From positions 1 to 64,000 of the forward strand of contig NZ_FOIK01000005.1 of the NCBI RefSeq assembly GCF_900111565.1: a stretch of DNA of 64,000 nt, in the 5' to 3' direction. A program made the translations under genes and the position numbers. Positions 8,321 to 17,414 of this stretch are shown here, piece by piece. Within the stretch, counting starts at the first letter, position 1. Each line of letters starts with the position of its first letter. Source of the DNA: Paenibacillus sp. NFR01 (GTDB lineage: Bacteria; Bacillota; Bacilli; Paenibacillales; Paenibacillaceae). Below the pieces are notes generated by a model, which was not told the origin of the DNA, ran no database searches, and worked only from the letters and a program-made list of their open reading frames with translations.

Positions 8321-9871
8321 TTAGGATTTGCCGGCATGCTCGCGCTGAAATTCAGCGATGGCTTCGTATTCGCCGGCCAGACTGCGGGAGACGGAGATGT
8401 AGATCGGCAGTAGCTGCTTGTATACCTTGGCATGGGACGTAATCGGCTCATGACGGTAGGTGGAACCGATCATCGGGAATACGGCGTCGAAGCTGTCGAT
8501 CCGGCCGGTGGCGTAAAGGCCGAGTACGACGGCGCCGAGGCAGGAGCTTTCGATGCTCTCCGGGATGATCACTTCCTGATCGAAAATATCGGCCATCATC
8601 TGCCGCCAGAGTACGGAGCGGGCAAAGCCGCCGGTCGCCAGGATGCGCCGCGGGCGCCCGATCTGCTCTTCCATCGCCAGCAGCACCGTATACATATTAA
8701 AGATGACGCCTTCCAGGACGGAACGGATCATATGCTCCTTGCGGTGATTCATCGACAAGCCAAAGAAGGAGCCGCGGGCATCCGGGTTCCACAGCGGCGC
8801 GCGTTCCCCGGTCAAATAAGGATGGAACAGCAGTCCGTCACTGCCCGGAGCAACTTGCTCGGCAATGCGGGTAAGTACTTCATAGGGGTCGAGTCCCAGA
8901 CGTTTGGCGGTTTCCACTTCGGAAGCGGCAAATTCGTCGCGCACCCAGCGGAACAGCATGCCGCCATTATTAACCGGTCCGCCGATCACCCAGTGCTTCT
9001 CGGTCAGGGCATAGCAGAAAATCCGCCCCTTGGGGTCGGTCAGCGGCTGGTCAACCACAGTGCGGATGGCTCCGCTTGTACCAATGGTGGCCGCTACGAC
9101 CCCCGGATGGATGGCGCCTACGCCGAGATTGGAGAGTACACCGTCGCTTGCTCCGACAATAAAGGGGGTTGAGGCACGTACTCCCAGCTTCTCTGCAAAG
9201 CCAGGGAGCAATCCTTGGATAGCCTGGGTTGTCGGCACAGGCCGGGACAAGCGCTCGGGGGAAACTCCGGCAATCCGCAGCGCCTGCTCATCCCAATCCA
9301 GCTTCTCCAGATTGAACATACCGGTGGACGAGGCGATGGAATAGTCTATCACATATTGTCCAAACAGCCTGGCAAAGATATATTCTTTTATGGAAATGAA
9401 TTTATGGGCCTGCCGGAACAGTTCCGGCTGCTCTTCATTGAGCCACATCAGTTTGGTAATGGGTGACATGGGGTGAATCGGTGTCCCGGTGCGCAGGTAT
9501 ACCTCATGCCCGTTCAGTTCGTTCTTGAGACGGGCAGCGGCAGCGCTGCTCCGGTTGTCAGCCCAGGTGATGCAGGCGGTAAGCGGCTTACCCGCAGCGT
9601 CGACAACGATGACGCTGTGCATCGCGGAGCTGAATGAGAGGAATAAGAGCTCGTCTTGCCGGATGCCGCTGTTCTGCATGACAGAGGCAACCGTGCGGAT
9701 CACAGCACCGAGAATTTGTTCAGGGTCTTGCTCGGCTACCGAAGGTGAGGGCTGATGCAGCGGATATCCTTCATTCGCCTGTGCGACAATACGGCCGTTC
9801 TCTTGAAAGAGGACGGCCTTGGTGCTGGTAGTTCCAATATCGACGCCAATCATATAGGGTGTACTCAACAT
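8321..9871 (-). CDS. gntK: Gluconokinase (FGGY family)
   Basis: A 516-residue kinase that converts D-gluconate to 6-phosphogluconate with ATP. The N-terminal phosphate-binding motif MIGVDIGTTSTKAVLF is at about 7-22, the substrate-region TWADNRS near 105, and the second phosphate motif ATIGTSGAIR and adenosine motif ATGGFARS are in the C-terminal half, as in FGGY kinases. It is last of four minus-strand genes (gnd-gntR-gntP-gntK), so uptake, phosphorylation and oxidation of gluconate are encoded together. The ribosome site is weak (GAAGGG). Confidence 0.93.
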   Translation of the reverse strand: MLSTPYMIGVDIGTTSTKAVLFQENGRIVAQANEGYPLHQPSPSVAEQDPEQILGAVIRTVASVMQNSGIRQDELLFLSFSSAMHSVIVVDAAGKPLTACITWADNRSSAAAARLKNELNGHEVYLRTGTPIHPMSPITKLMWLNEEQPELFRQAHKFISIKEYIFARLFGQYVIDYSIASSTGMFNLEKLDWDEQALRIAGVSPERLSRPVPTTQAIQGLLPGFAEKLGVRASTPFIVGASDGVLSNLGVGAIHPGVVAATIGTSGAIRTVVDQPLTDPKGRIFCYALTEKHWVIGGPVNNGGMLFRWVRDEFAASEVETAKRLGLDPYEVLTRIAEQVAPGSDGLLFHPYLTGERAPLWNPDARGSFFGLSMNHRKEHMIRSVLEGVIFNMYTVLLAMEEQIGRPRRILATGGFARSVLWRQMMADIFDQEVIIPESIESSCLGAVVLGLYATGRIDSFDAVFPMIGSTYRHEPITSHAKVYKQLLPIYISVSRSLAGEYEAIAEFQREHAGKS

Positions 9872-9959
9872 GCGGCCCTTCTTTCTGCTTCCGAAGCCGG
9901 AGGCGGGCCAGTGAACAAGTTCAGCGGTCCGCCTTCGTTACTCGGATGTATTGTTATAA

Positions 9960-11321
9960 TCAGACAAACACACTTAAGATTATAATAAAGACTAAACCTA
10001 CTACGGATAAAAGAGTCTCCATTACTGTCCAGGTCTTCAATGTCTGCACTACAGACATTCCGAAGAATTCCTTGATCATCCAGAAGCCGGCATCATTGAC
10101 GTGGGAAAGCACCAATGAACCAGCACCTGTAGCCAGCACTACGAGCTCGATATTTACGCCAGTGCTTACGGCCAGCACCGGTGCGACAATACCTGCAGCC
10201 GTTGTCATGGCTACAGTAGCAGACCCTGTTGCCACGCGGATCAATGCAGCTACCAACCAGGCGAAGAAAATAATGTTCACATGGGATTGTGTAGCTACAG
10301 CAGCGATTGCACCGCCGACGCCGCTGTCGATCAGCACCTGCTTAAAGGCTCCTCCGCCTCCGATGATAAGAATGATCGACGCTGTCGGCGCGAGGCATTC
10401 GCTTGTAAACCGTGAGATGTCTTCTTTCTTAAAGCCGCGGGCAAATCCCAGTGAAAAGAAGGAGAAGACCGCTGCAATGAGCAGAGCGATAACCTCATGT
10501 CCAATGAACTTGGCGAAGGGCGTAAAAGCATGAACGCCGGACGGATCAAGGATATCCGCAACCGAGCCCGTCAGCATAAGAATTACAGGCAACAGGATCG
10601 TCAGCAGCGTAATGCCGAAGCCGGGCAGTTCCCGGACACTTTTAGCCGCGAACTGTTCGGCCAGCTCTGCGGGAGGTGTTACCTCGATGCGTTTTCCTAT
10701 AAATTTGCCGAACAGCGGCCCTGCAATAATTGCCGTAGGCAAACCAACTAGGATAGAATACATAATCGTTTTACCCAGGTTTGCACCGTAGGCATCAATG
10801 GCGATCATGGGCGCCGGATGCGGCGGAACGAGGCCGTGGACAGTCGACAGACCGGCAAGAATCGGAATCCCTATCTGCAGGAGCGGCATCTTGGTTTTGC
10901 GGGCCACCATAAAGACCACAGGAATAAGCAGAATAACGCCGACTTCGAAAAATACAGGAATCCCGACAACGAAACCTACCAGCATCATTGCCCAGTGGAC
11001 GTTTTTCTCCCCGAAACGATCGACGAGTGTGTTCGCAATACGCTCAGCACCACCGGATTCGGCCATCATTTTTCCCAGCATGGTCCCGAGACCGATCACT
11101 ATGGCTATCGTTCCAAGGGTGCCGCCTAAGCCGCCTGTGACAGATTTGATCAGTGTCTGATATTCCATTCCCGCGAGCAGGCCAAGAACCAGCGCAGAAA
11201 GAAGCAGCGTGACAAAAGGATTCCATTTGTATCTAGCGATAAGCATAACCAGAAAAACAATGACAAGCAATGTCCAAAGGAGCAAAGTTGCGTTGTGGCT
11301 GAGGCCAAGAAAATTTTGCAT
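9960..11321 (-). CDS. gntP: Gluconate permease, GntP family
   Basis: A 453-residue H+-coupled gluconate importer with about twelve to fourteen hydrophobic helices. The family motif HGLVPPHPAP lies near residues 160-170. The start at ATG 11321 (MQNFLGLS) is chosen because GGAGG stands ten bases upstream. It lies between gntR and gntK, with a GntR-type operator about 100 bases upstream of its start. Confidence 0.93.
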   Translation of the reverse strand: MQNFLGLSHNATLLLWTLLVIVFLVMLIARYKWNPFVTLLLSALVLGLLAGMEYQTLIKSVTGGLGGTLGTIAIVIGLGTMLGKMMAESGGAERIANTLVDRFGEKNVHWAMMLVGFVVGIPVFFEVGVILLIPVVFMVARKTKMPLLQIGIPILAGLSTVHGLVPPHPAPMIAIDAYGANLGKTIMYSILVGLPTAIIAGPLFGKFIGKRIEVTPPAELAEQFAAKSVRELPGFGITLLTILLPVILMLTGSVADILDPSGVHAFTPFAKFIGHEVIALLIAAVFSFFSLGFARGFKKEDISRFTSECLAPTASIILIIGGGGAFKQVLIDSGVGGAIAAVATQSHVNIIFFAWLVAALIRVATGSATVAMTTAAGIVAPVLAVSTGVNIELVVLATGAGSLVLSHVNDAGFWMIKEFFGMSVVQTLKTWTVMETLLSVVGLVFIIILSVFV

Positions 11322-11419
11322 GGTATTCGATGCCTCCAATATTATGTGGATTCACTGAAGTAGAGATTGCTATTAACATAACCTGCAAGAGAATTCTTAT
11401 GAATAAAATGATATTCGGT

Positions 11420-11437
11420 ATACTTGTCGACAAGTTG
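11420..11437. promoter_or_regulatory. GntR operator upstream of gntP
   Basis: ATACTTGTCGACAAGTTG contains the perfect palindrome ACTTGTCGACAAGT and matches the known B. subtilis GntR operator ATACTTGTATACAAGTAT at 14 of 18 positions. It lies between gntR and gntP, suggesting that gntP-gntK also has a separately repressed promoter. Confidence 0.8.
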
Positions 11438-11485
11438 GGCGGAAAAAGAAGCATTGTCTGGCCGCAAGTTCGGCCATCAGCCTGC

Positions 11486-12157
11486 TTAGGGCAGGCTGCG
11501 GATTAACGTTTCTCCCGAGTCGGCAAAATAGGCCTGAACGACCTTACGGATGGTCTCCGCATTTCCGGAACGAAGGGCGTCTACTACTGTCCGGTGTTTG
11601 TCGGCTACCCAGTTCATCCGTTCTTCTCCGCTTTCGAACCCTTTTTCGGTGGTGATTAAAATAACGGTCATCACAATATGACGAATACTCTTCCACAGAT
11701 GAAGTATCCGGGTGTGTTTGGCTTCTATGACAATAGCTTCATGAAATGAAAAATCCTGATACGCGAACTCGACAAAATCATTGTGTTTGACAGCCAGCTT
11801 CATCTTATCGATAATTTGCTCAAGCTGTTGGATCAGCGTTGTGTGATCTCCTTGGGCGAGTCTCTGCTGGGCAAAGCTTTCGATAAGATACCTCACATCA
11901 TACAGTTCCTCAACATCTTTCAGATTAAGGCCGACCACAACAGCCCCCATTCTTTCCAGCCGGATTAACCCTTCAGCGGATAACGATTTAAGCGCCTCCC
12001 GGACTGGCGAGCGGCTCGTACCAAAGTCCGCTGCGATCCGGTTCTCAGAGAGCACTTCACCAGGCTTGATTTTTTCATCTATAATTTGTAACCGAAGTTC
12101 ACAGGCAATGGCTTCTCCGCGAGAAGCTCCTTGCAGCCAGGCGGAAGGGTATTGCAT
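11486..12157 (-). CDS. gntR: GntR-family transcriptional repressor (FadR/FCD type), gluconate operon
   Basis: A 223-residue regulator. The N-terminal winged helix-turn-helix (about residues 15-75) has the motif LSENRIAADFGTSRSPVREAL, and the C-terminal FCD effector domain holds YDVRYLIESFAQQRLA and histidines that may bind a metal. It is encoded between gnd and gntP, and sequences very like the B. subtilis GntR operator precede both flanking transcription units, so gluconate-relieved repression is a strong inference. The ATG is preceded by GAGGAGTCG. Confidence 0.9.
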   Translation of the reverse strand: MQYPSAWLQGASRGEAIACELRLQIIDEKIKPGEVLSENRIAADFGTSRSPVREALKSLSAEGLIRLERMGAVVVGLNLKDVEELYDVRYLIESFAQQRLAQGDHTTLIQQLEQIIDKMKLAVKHNDFVEFAYQDFSFHEAIVIEAKHTRILHLWKSIRHIVMTVILITTEKGFESGEERMNWVADKHRTVVDALRSGNAETIRKVVQAYFADSGETLIRSLP

Positions 12158-12297
12158 TATTAACGACTCCTCTATACAGGATTGAATAGTACGCTAGTTA
12201 GTTGTACTTTAACGATTTTAGCATACAATTCCTGCAGGGTCATCGTTCTAAAATGCATAGGCGATAGCGCCAGAGCCGGGTTTAGAAGCAGTTTCGC

Positions 12298-13197
12298 TCA
12301 GCTGTCCTGAACAACGGCATGTCCACCAAACTCATTGCGCAGCGCAGCAACAACCTTGCCGTGAAAAGTATCCTCCTCAAGTGACCGGTAACGCATCAGC
12401 AGAGACAGGGCGATAACCGGGGTGCTGGCCTGCAGGTCAAGCGCAGTCTGAACGGTCCATTTACCTTCCCCTGAGCTGTGCATCACCCCGCGGATTCCAG
12501 CCAGATTTGGGTCTTTGGCAAAAGCATTCTGTGCAAGCTCCATGAGCCAGCCGCGGATAACAGAGCCGTTAGACCACAGGCGCGCAACGTCCTCATAACT
12601 GAAGTCAAAGCTGCTTTTCTCAAGCAGCTCGAAACCTTCTGCAATGGACTGCATCATGCCGTATTCGATGCCGTTATGGATCATCTTCAGGTAATGTCCG
12701 CTTCCGGATTCTCCGGCATACAAATAACCCTGATCCACTGCAAGATCGCGGAATAAAGGCTCAATGGCAGTGAAGACCTCTTGATTACCGCCAACCATGA
12801 AGCATGCTCCATGCTCAGCCCCGCTGGTTCCGCCGGAAGTGCCGGCATCGAAGAAGTGAATGCCGCGTTCCTTAAGTCTTTCCGCACGCTCTGCAGAGTC
12901 TTTATAATGGGAGTTGCCGCCTTCAATGATAATATCGCCCGCTTCAAGCAGTCCGGAGAGCGTATGGATTACGCCTTCTACAACAGTGCCAGCAGGGACC
13001 ATAATCCAGATAATCCGCGGGTGCTCCAGCTTATTGACCAGCTCTTCAATGGAAGATGCAGGCTGTGCTCCCAGCCCGGCTAACTGTTCTCCCTTTTGTG
13101 GATTGATATCGCTTACAACCACCTCATGTCCATGGCCCAGTAGATTCAAAACCAGGTTAAAGCCCATCTTGCCAAGTCCGATCATGCCTAATCTCAT
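12298..13197 (-). CDS. gnd: 6-phosphogluconate dehydrogenase, short (decarboxylating) form
   Basis: A 299-residue enzyme of the short GntZ/YqeC-like class, against about 470 for the classical Gnd. It oxidises 6-phosphogluconate to ribulose 5-phosphate and CO2. The Rossmann motif MIGLGKMGFNLV is at 5-16, the substrate signature FDAGTSGGTSGAEHGACFMVGG near 118-139, and the catalytic-region KMIHNGIEYG near 172. ATG 13197 is chosen because GGAGTGAAGGAGCC precedes it; an upstream open frame has no ribosome site. It is the first gene of the gluconate operon, directly below a GntR operator and promoter. Confidence 0.92.
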   Translation of the reverse strand: MRLGMIGLGKMGFNLVLNLLGHGHEVVVSDINPQKGEQLAGLGAQPASSIEELVNKLEHPRIIWIMVPAGTVVEGVIHTLSGLLEAGDIIIEGGNSHYKDSAERAERLKERGIHFFDAGTSGGTSGAEHGACFMVGGNQEVFTAIEPLFRDLAVDQGYLYAGESGSGHYLKMIHNGIEYGMMQSIAEGFELLEKSSFDFSYEDVARLWSNGSVIRGWLMELAQNAFAKDPNLAGIRGVMHSSGEGKWTVQTALDLQASTPVIALSLLMRYRSLEEDTFHGKVVAALRNEFGGHAVVQDS

Positions 13198-13240
13198 GGC
13201 TCCTTCACTCCTTAAACAGATTCTGGATAAGCTTAGTTGT

Positions 13241-13317
13241 ATACTTGTGTACAACTTTTCTTGTATCTTACTTCGATTCACAATTATTTGTAAAGAGTAA
13301 ATTTGTAAGCGATTTTA
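13241..13317 (-). promoter_or_regulatory. Promoter, GntR operator and possible cre site of the gnd-gnt operon
   Basis: Read on the minus strand, TTTACA (13289-13294) and TAAGAT (13265-13270) are 18 bases apart. Just below the -10, at 13241-13258, lies ATACTTGTGTACAACTTT, close to the B. subtilis GntR operator ATACTTGTATACAAGTAT; a bound repressor would block initiation. Above the -35, at 13304-13317, TGTAAGCGATTTTA matches the CcpA cre consensus at 12 of 14 positions. The operator is well supported; the cre role is an inference. Confidence 0.75.
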
Positions 13318-13431
13318 TTTTAGTGAAAATCTGTTGTACCATTATGGTGAACTTGCAGGGGAGCTTAATAGTAATGTAGAACGTTCATCTTATATGGCAA
13401 AGAAGGCTATGCTGTATAAAGGAGAGTATTA

Positions 13432-13518
13432 TTGACGTAAAAGGATAGTCCGTGATACGATGTTCCCACTACTTTACTTTACTACCACTTTACCATAGTA
13501 AAGTCCTTTATGGACTTT
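13432..13518 (+). promoter_or_regulatory. his operon promoter and leader with two competing hairpins
   Basis: TTGACG (13432-13437) and TACGAT (13456-13461) are 18 bases apart. In the leader, CTTTACTA (13477-13484) can pair perfectly with TAGTAAAG (13496-13503). A second hairpin, AAAGTCC (13500-13506) with GGACTTT (13512-13518) followed by one T, uses bases 13500-13503 of the first. The two cannot form together, as in an attenuator. No T-box consensus and no histidine-rich leader peptide are present, so the signal is unknown. Confidence 0.5.
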
Positions 13519-13542
13519 TGATGATATTTGACGAGGTGACAA

Positions 13543-14766
13543 ATGAAGATGTCCAAGCCGAAGGGATTCGAAAAACCAGCTGGTGTGCGCGACTATCTCC
13601 CGCGTGCGGTCAAGAAGCTGCGCAAAATTGAGTATGATGTGCTGCACTGCATGAGCCGCTGGGGCTATAAGCAGATGATTACCCCTACCCTGGAATATTA
13701 CGATACGGTTGGTGTGGCCAGCTCCACATCAGACCAGAAGCTATATAAACTGCTGAACAACCGCGGCCAGGCGCTGGTGCTGCGTTCGGAAATGACCGCG
13801 CCGGTGGCCCGTGTCGTCTCTTCGCTGCTGAAGGATGAGCCACTGCCGCTGCGTCTGTCTTATCATGCCAACGTCTTCCGGGCGATTGAGGAAGAGGCAG
13901 GCCGGGAGGCGGAGTTCTTCCAGACCGGCGTAGAACTGGTCGGCGATGATTCGCCGGAAGCGGATGCCGAAGTCGTGGCGCTGGCCATTGCATCGCTTCA
14001 GGCGGCGGGCGTCAAATCGTTTAAGATCGCCATGGGCCATGTGGGCTTTCTGAATGGTCTGTTCCAGGAAGCCGTTCCAGGGCTCCCGGAGGCGCAGGAT
14101 GAGCTGAAAAGCCATCTGCTGGGGCGCGATTACGTGGCCTTCCGCGAGACGCTGCGGCGGCTTGAGCTTCCGGAAGCGCAAAAGAATGAGCTCAGCGGGC
14201 TGCTTCGGCTGCGCGGCGGCAAGGAGATCTGCAGCCAGGCGCTGGAGCTGAGCAGCCATCCGCTGGCCCGTGCATCCATTGAACATCTGTGCAAGGTGTG
14301 GGAGGTGCTCGTGGCTTACGGGGTATCCGAACATGTATTAATCGATCTGACGATGATCGGAGATTTCTCCTATTATACAGGCATGACGTTTGAAGGTTAT
14401 GCCGCCGACCTTGGTTTTCCCGTGTGCAGCGGCGGTCGTTACGACAATCTGCTGCAGCAGTTCGGCCGGCCGGTTCCGTCCACAGGTTTCTCCCTGAAAA
14501 CCAATCGGATTCTCGACGGCGTTGCCGGGGACGGAGAGGAAGAGGAGCTGCCGGTGCTGATACAGTATGATGCCCTCCGGCGGACCGAAGGATTGCAGGA
14601 AGCGGCGCGTCTGCGCGCCGAAGGACGTATGGCGGTTACACGGCTTGTCGCGGCGACTGAGGACCTGAAGGACGTGAAACGGCTGGATACCGATACCTTG
14701 GAGGCCGAGGGAGAGCGCTTCGGTGAGATCCTCACCTTCGTCTCCTTCGTCAGCGAGCATGGGTGA
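13543..14766 (+). CDS. hisZ: ATP phosphoribosyltransferase regulatory subunit HisZ
   Basis: A 407-residue paralogue of the histidyl-tRNA synthetase catalytic core that lacks the tRNA-binding domain. It forms the hetero-octamer with short-form HisG and makes it active and histidine-sensitive. Class II synthetase-like motifs are visible: motif 1 region PTLEYYDTVG, motif 2 region VLRSEMTAPVARVV, and GDFSYYTGMTFEGYA with GRYDNLLQQFG in the C-terminal third. GAGGTGAC precedes the ATG. It is the first gene of the his operon, with hisG 51 bases downstream. Confidence 0.96.
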   Translation: MKMSKPKGFEKPAGVRDYLPRAVKKLRKIEYDVLHCMSRWGYKQMITPTLEYYDTVGVASSTSDQKLYKLLNNRGQALVLRSEMTAPVARVVSSLLKDEPLPLRLSYHANVFRAIEEEAGREAEFFQTGVELVGDDSPEADAEVVALAIASLQAAGVKSFKIAMGHVGFLNGLFQEAVPGLPEAQDELKSHLLGRDYVAFRETLRRLELPEAQKNELSGLLRLRGGKEICSQALELSSHPLARASIEHLCKVWEVLVAYGVSEHVLIDLTMIGDFSYYTGMTFEGYAADLGFPVCSGGRYDNLLQQFGRPVPSTGFSLKTNRILDGVAGDGEEEELPVLIQYDALRRTEGLQEAARLRAEGRMAVTRLVAATEDLKDVKRLDTDTLEAEGERFGEILTFVSFVSEHG

Positions 14767-14817
14767 GCGGGGTACAAGCGATAAACCTGAAAGAACAATG
14801 GAACGGAGGTCACGTGA

Positions 14818-15465
14818 ATGTCGCAAATACTGAAAGTAGCGATGCCGAAAGGCCGAATATACAATAAAGCGGCGGAGCTGTTCCGGCAGGCAGGTCTGCC
14901 GATTCCGCCGGAGGGGGAGGAATCCCGCAAACTGGTGGTTGCGCTGCCTGAGGCGGGAATGGAGTTCATTCTGGCCAAGCCGGTGGATGTGCCGACCTAC
15001 GTGGAATACGGCGTTGCCGACATCGGGATTGTGGGCAAGGACGTCTTGCTCGAAGAGGAGCGGGACGTGTATGAACTGCTGGACCTTGGCATTGCCCGCT
15101 GCCGGATGTCGATCATCGGTCTGCCGAACTGGCAGCCGGGCATTCAGCAGCGCGTAGCGACGAAATATCCGAATGTCGCTTCGCGTTATTTCCGCGAGCA
15201 GGGCCAACAGGTGGAAGTGGTCAAGCTGAACGGATCCATCGAGCTTGCGCCGCTGATCGGCCTTGCCGACCGGATCGTCGACATGGTGGAGACCGGCCAG
15301 ACGCTGCGGGAGAACGGATTGGTGGAGATTAAGAGCATCTTTGAAATCACAAGCCGGCTGGTGGCCAACCGGGTCAGCTACCGGATGAAGAACGAGCAGA
15401 TCCAGCGGCTCTGCGACCGGCTGCAATCGGTTATACCCGAACCGGAGATGCTGAAGAATTCATGA
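14818..15465 (+). CDS. hisG: ATP phosphoribosyltransferase, short form
   Basis: A 215-residue catalytic subunit for the first step of histidine synthesis: ATP + PRPP to phosphoribosyl-ATP. It has MPKGRI at 9-14, GVADIGIVGKDVL at 65-77 and the PRPP-binding stretch DRIVDMVETGQTL near 155-167. The length shows it is the short form, which lacks the regulatory ACT-like domain and needs HisZ, encoded just upstream. GGAGGTCACGTG precedes the ATG. A PRPP synthetase gene lies at the end of the same gene run. Confidence 0.97.
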   Translation: MSQILKVAMPKGRIYNKAAELFRQAGLPIPPEGEESRKLVVALPEAGMEFILAKPVDVPTYVEYGVADIGIVGKDVLLEEERDVYELLDLGIARCRMSIIGLPNWQPGIQQRVATKYPNVASRYFREQGQQVEVVKLNGSIELAPLIGLADRIVDMVETGQTLRENGLVEIKSIFEITSRLVANRVSYRMKNEQIQRLCDRLQSVIPEPEMLKNS

Positions 15466-15507
15466 ACCAAATGGAAATAGATGAAGCGGGGCAAGGGGGA
15501 ACCTACG

Positions 15508-16815
15508 GTGAAGGTTGAATCAAGCAAAACGTTTAAACTGGAGCGCGAAGTGGATTACGGTACGCCGGAGCAGAACCGGATCGTGAAGGAAATTGTCGGC
15601 GACATTAAAAAAGAAGGCGATGCGGCGCTTCTCCGCTATACGGAGAAGCTGGACGGCGCCAAGCTGACGGCGCCGGAGCTGCGTGTAACGGCGGATGAGC
15701 TGCAGGCGGCATACGCGCGGGTGGAGCCGTCGTTTGTAACGGCGATCCGCGAGGCTGCGGCCAATATCCGGGCGTTTCACGCCCGCCAGAAGCGCAACTC
15801 CTGGATGGATCTGCAGCCGGACGGAACGATTCTCGGCCAGATTATCCGGCCGCTGAAGCGCGTGGGCGTCTATGTGCCGGGAGGCAAAGCCGCATATCCG
15901 TCCAGCGTGCTGATGAACGTGATTCCGGCACAGATTGCCGGCGTGCCGGAGATCGTGATGGTGACGCCGCCATCCACCGGCGGCAAAGCGGGCATCGACC
16001 CGTACATTCTCGTGGCCGCGGCCGAAGCCGGCGTACACGAGATCTACCGGGTCGGCGGGGCGCAGGCCATCGCCGCGCTGGCTTTCGGCACGGCGAGCAT
16101 CGCGCCGGTCGATAAGATCTGCGGGCCCGGCAACATCTATGTCGCCCTCGCCAAACGCGAAGTGTATGGCGCGGTCGACATCGACAGCATTGCCGGGCCG
16201 AGCGAGATCGTCGTGCTCGCCGACGATACCGCCGATGCGGCCTACGTCGCGGCCGATCTGCTGTCCCAGGCCGAGCATGACGAGATGGCCTCGGCCATTC
16301 TGGTCACGCCGTCGCAGGCGCTGGCCGATGCGGTGGCGGCGGAAGTGGAGCGACAGCTGAGCGAGCTGCCGCGCGAAGCCATTGCCCGCGCCTCGGTGGA
16401 ACAGTTCGGCGCGATTATCGTCGTGGAATCGCTGAAGGAAGGCGTCTCGGTCGTGAACCGGCTGGCGCCGGAGCATCTGGAGATCGTGACCGAGGACCCG
16501 ATGGGGCTGCTCGGCAGCATCGAGAATGCCGGAGCGATCTTCCTCGGACGGTACAGTTCGGAGCCGGTCGGCGATTATTTTGCCGGGCCGAACCATATCA
16601 TTCCGACGAACGGCACGGCGCGATTTTCTTCGCCGGTTGACGTCGACGATTTTATTAAAAAATCAAGCATGATTTACTATAGCAAAGAAGCGCTGCTGCG
16701 CGACGGAGCGACGATTATGGAACTGGCCAGACGGGAAGGTCTGGAAGGGCATGCGCGGGCGATCGAGATCCGGCTGCAGAACGAAGGAAAGGGTGGAGAC
16801 GGAAATGGAGAATAA
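15508..16815 (+). CDS. hisD: Histidinol dehydrogenase
   Basis: A 435-residue zinc enzyme that oxidises histidinol to histidine in two NAD+-dependent steps. The family signature KICGPGNIYVALAKREVYG and the downstream IAGPSEIVVLADD are intact, as are the catalytic GluHis pair region LAPEHLEI and zinc-binding residues. GTG 15508 is preferred because AAGGGGGAA stands six bases upstream; the in-frame ATG at 15481 has no ribosome site. The 3' end overlaps hisB by 11 bases. Local GC content is high. Confidence 0.95.
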   Translation: MKVESSKTFKLEREVDYGTPEQNRIVKEIVGDIKKEGDAALLRYTEKLDGAKLTAPELRVTADELQAAYARVEPSFVTAIREAAANIRAFHARQKRNSWMDLQPDGTILGQIIRPLKRVGVYVPGGKAAYPSSVLMNVIPAQIAGVPEIVMVTPPSTGGKAGIDPYILVAAAEAGVHEIYRVGGAQAIAALAFGTASIAPVDKICGPGNIYVALAKREVYGAVDIDSIAGPSEIVVLADDTADAAYVAADLLSQAEHDEMASAILVTPSQALADAVAAEVERQLSELPREAIARASVEQFGAIIVVESLKEGVSVVNRLAPEHLEIVTEDPMGLLGSIENAGAIFLGRYSSEPVGDYFAGPNHIIPTNGTARFSSPVDVDDFIKKSSMIYYSKEALLRDGATIMELARREGLEGHARAIEIRLQNEGKGGDGNGE

Positions 16816-17413
16816 CCTTGAACAGGCGGTACGCGAGGCGAGCCTCAGCCGCAAAACAAATGAAACGGATATCGCCTTGAAGCTGGCAGTGGACGGCAGC
16901 GGCGAAGCCGAGCTGGAGACGGATGTGCCGTTCCTAAACCATATGCTCGATCTGTTCACCAAACACGGCCAGTTTAACCTTTCCGTGCAGGCGAAAGGCG
17001 ACATCGAAATCGACGATCATCATACGGTCGAGGATATCGGCATCTGTCTTGGACAGGCGCTGCGCGAGGCGCTAGGCGACAAAAAGGGCATTAAGCGGTA
17101 CGCCAATGTCTTTATCCCGATGGACGAAGCGCTTGCGCAGGTCGTCATTGATATCAGCAACCGTCCGCATTTTGAATACCGGGCGTCCTATCCGTCCCAG
17201 CAGGTCGGCAGCTTCTCGACGGAGCTGGTGCATGAGTTTCTGTGGAAATTCGCGCTGGAAGCGCGGATTACGCTGCATGTCATCGTGCATTACGGCGCCA
17301 ACACCCATCACATGATCGAAGCGGTGTTCAAAGCGCTCGGCCGCGCGCTCGACGAAGCTACCCAGATCGATCCGCGCGTGAAGGGCGTGCCGTCCACGAA
17401 GGGAGTGCTGTAG
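16805..17413 (+). CDS. hisB: Imidazoleglycerol-phosphate dehydratase
   Basis: A 202-residue manganese enzyme that dehydrates imidazole glycerol phosphate to imidazole acetol phosphate. The metal-binding repeats FLNHMLDLFTKHG and IDDHHTVEDIGICLG, and GANTHHMIEAVFKALGRAL, are present. It is the monofunctional form, without the phosphatase domain of enterobacterial HisB, which fits the separate HisJ-type phosphatase at 20282. ATG 16805, preceded by GGGTGGAGACGG, is chosen over an upstream frame inside hisD. Confidence 0.96.
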   Translation: MENNLEQAVREASLSRKTNETDIALKLAVDGSGEAELETDVPFLNHMLDLFTKHGQFNLSVQAKGDIEIDDHHTVEDIGICLGQALREALGDKKGIKRYANVFIPMDEALAQVVIDISNRPHFEYRASYPSQQVGSFSTELVHEFLWKFALEARITLHVIVHYGANTHHMIEAVFKALGRALDEATQIDPRVKGVPSTKGVL

Positions 17414-17414
17414 C

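Noticed and set aside
12181..12240. Third GntR operator between gnd and gntR (GTTGTACTTT, ATACAATT)
   Set aside because: Only scattered half-site-like words, without the ATACTTGT...ACAAG palindrome.
13460..13498. 12-codon leader frame (MFPLLYFTTTLP) before hisZ as an attenuation peptide
   Set aside because: It contains no histidine codon and lacks a good ribosome site, so it cannot act as a classic his leader peptide.
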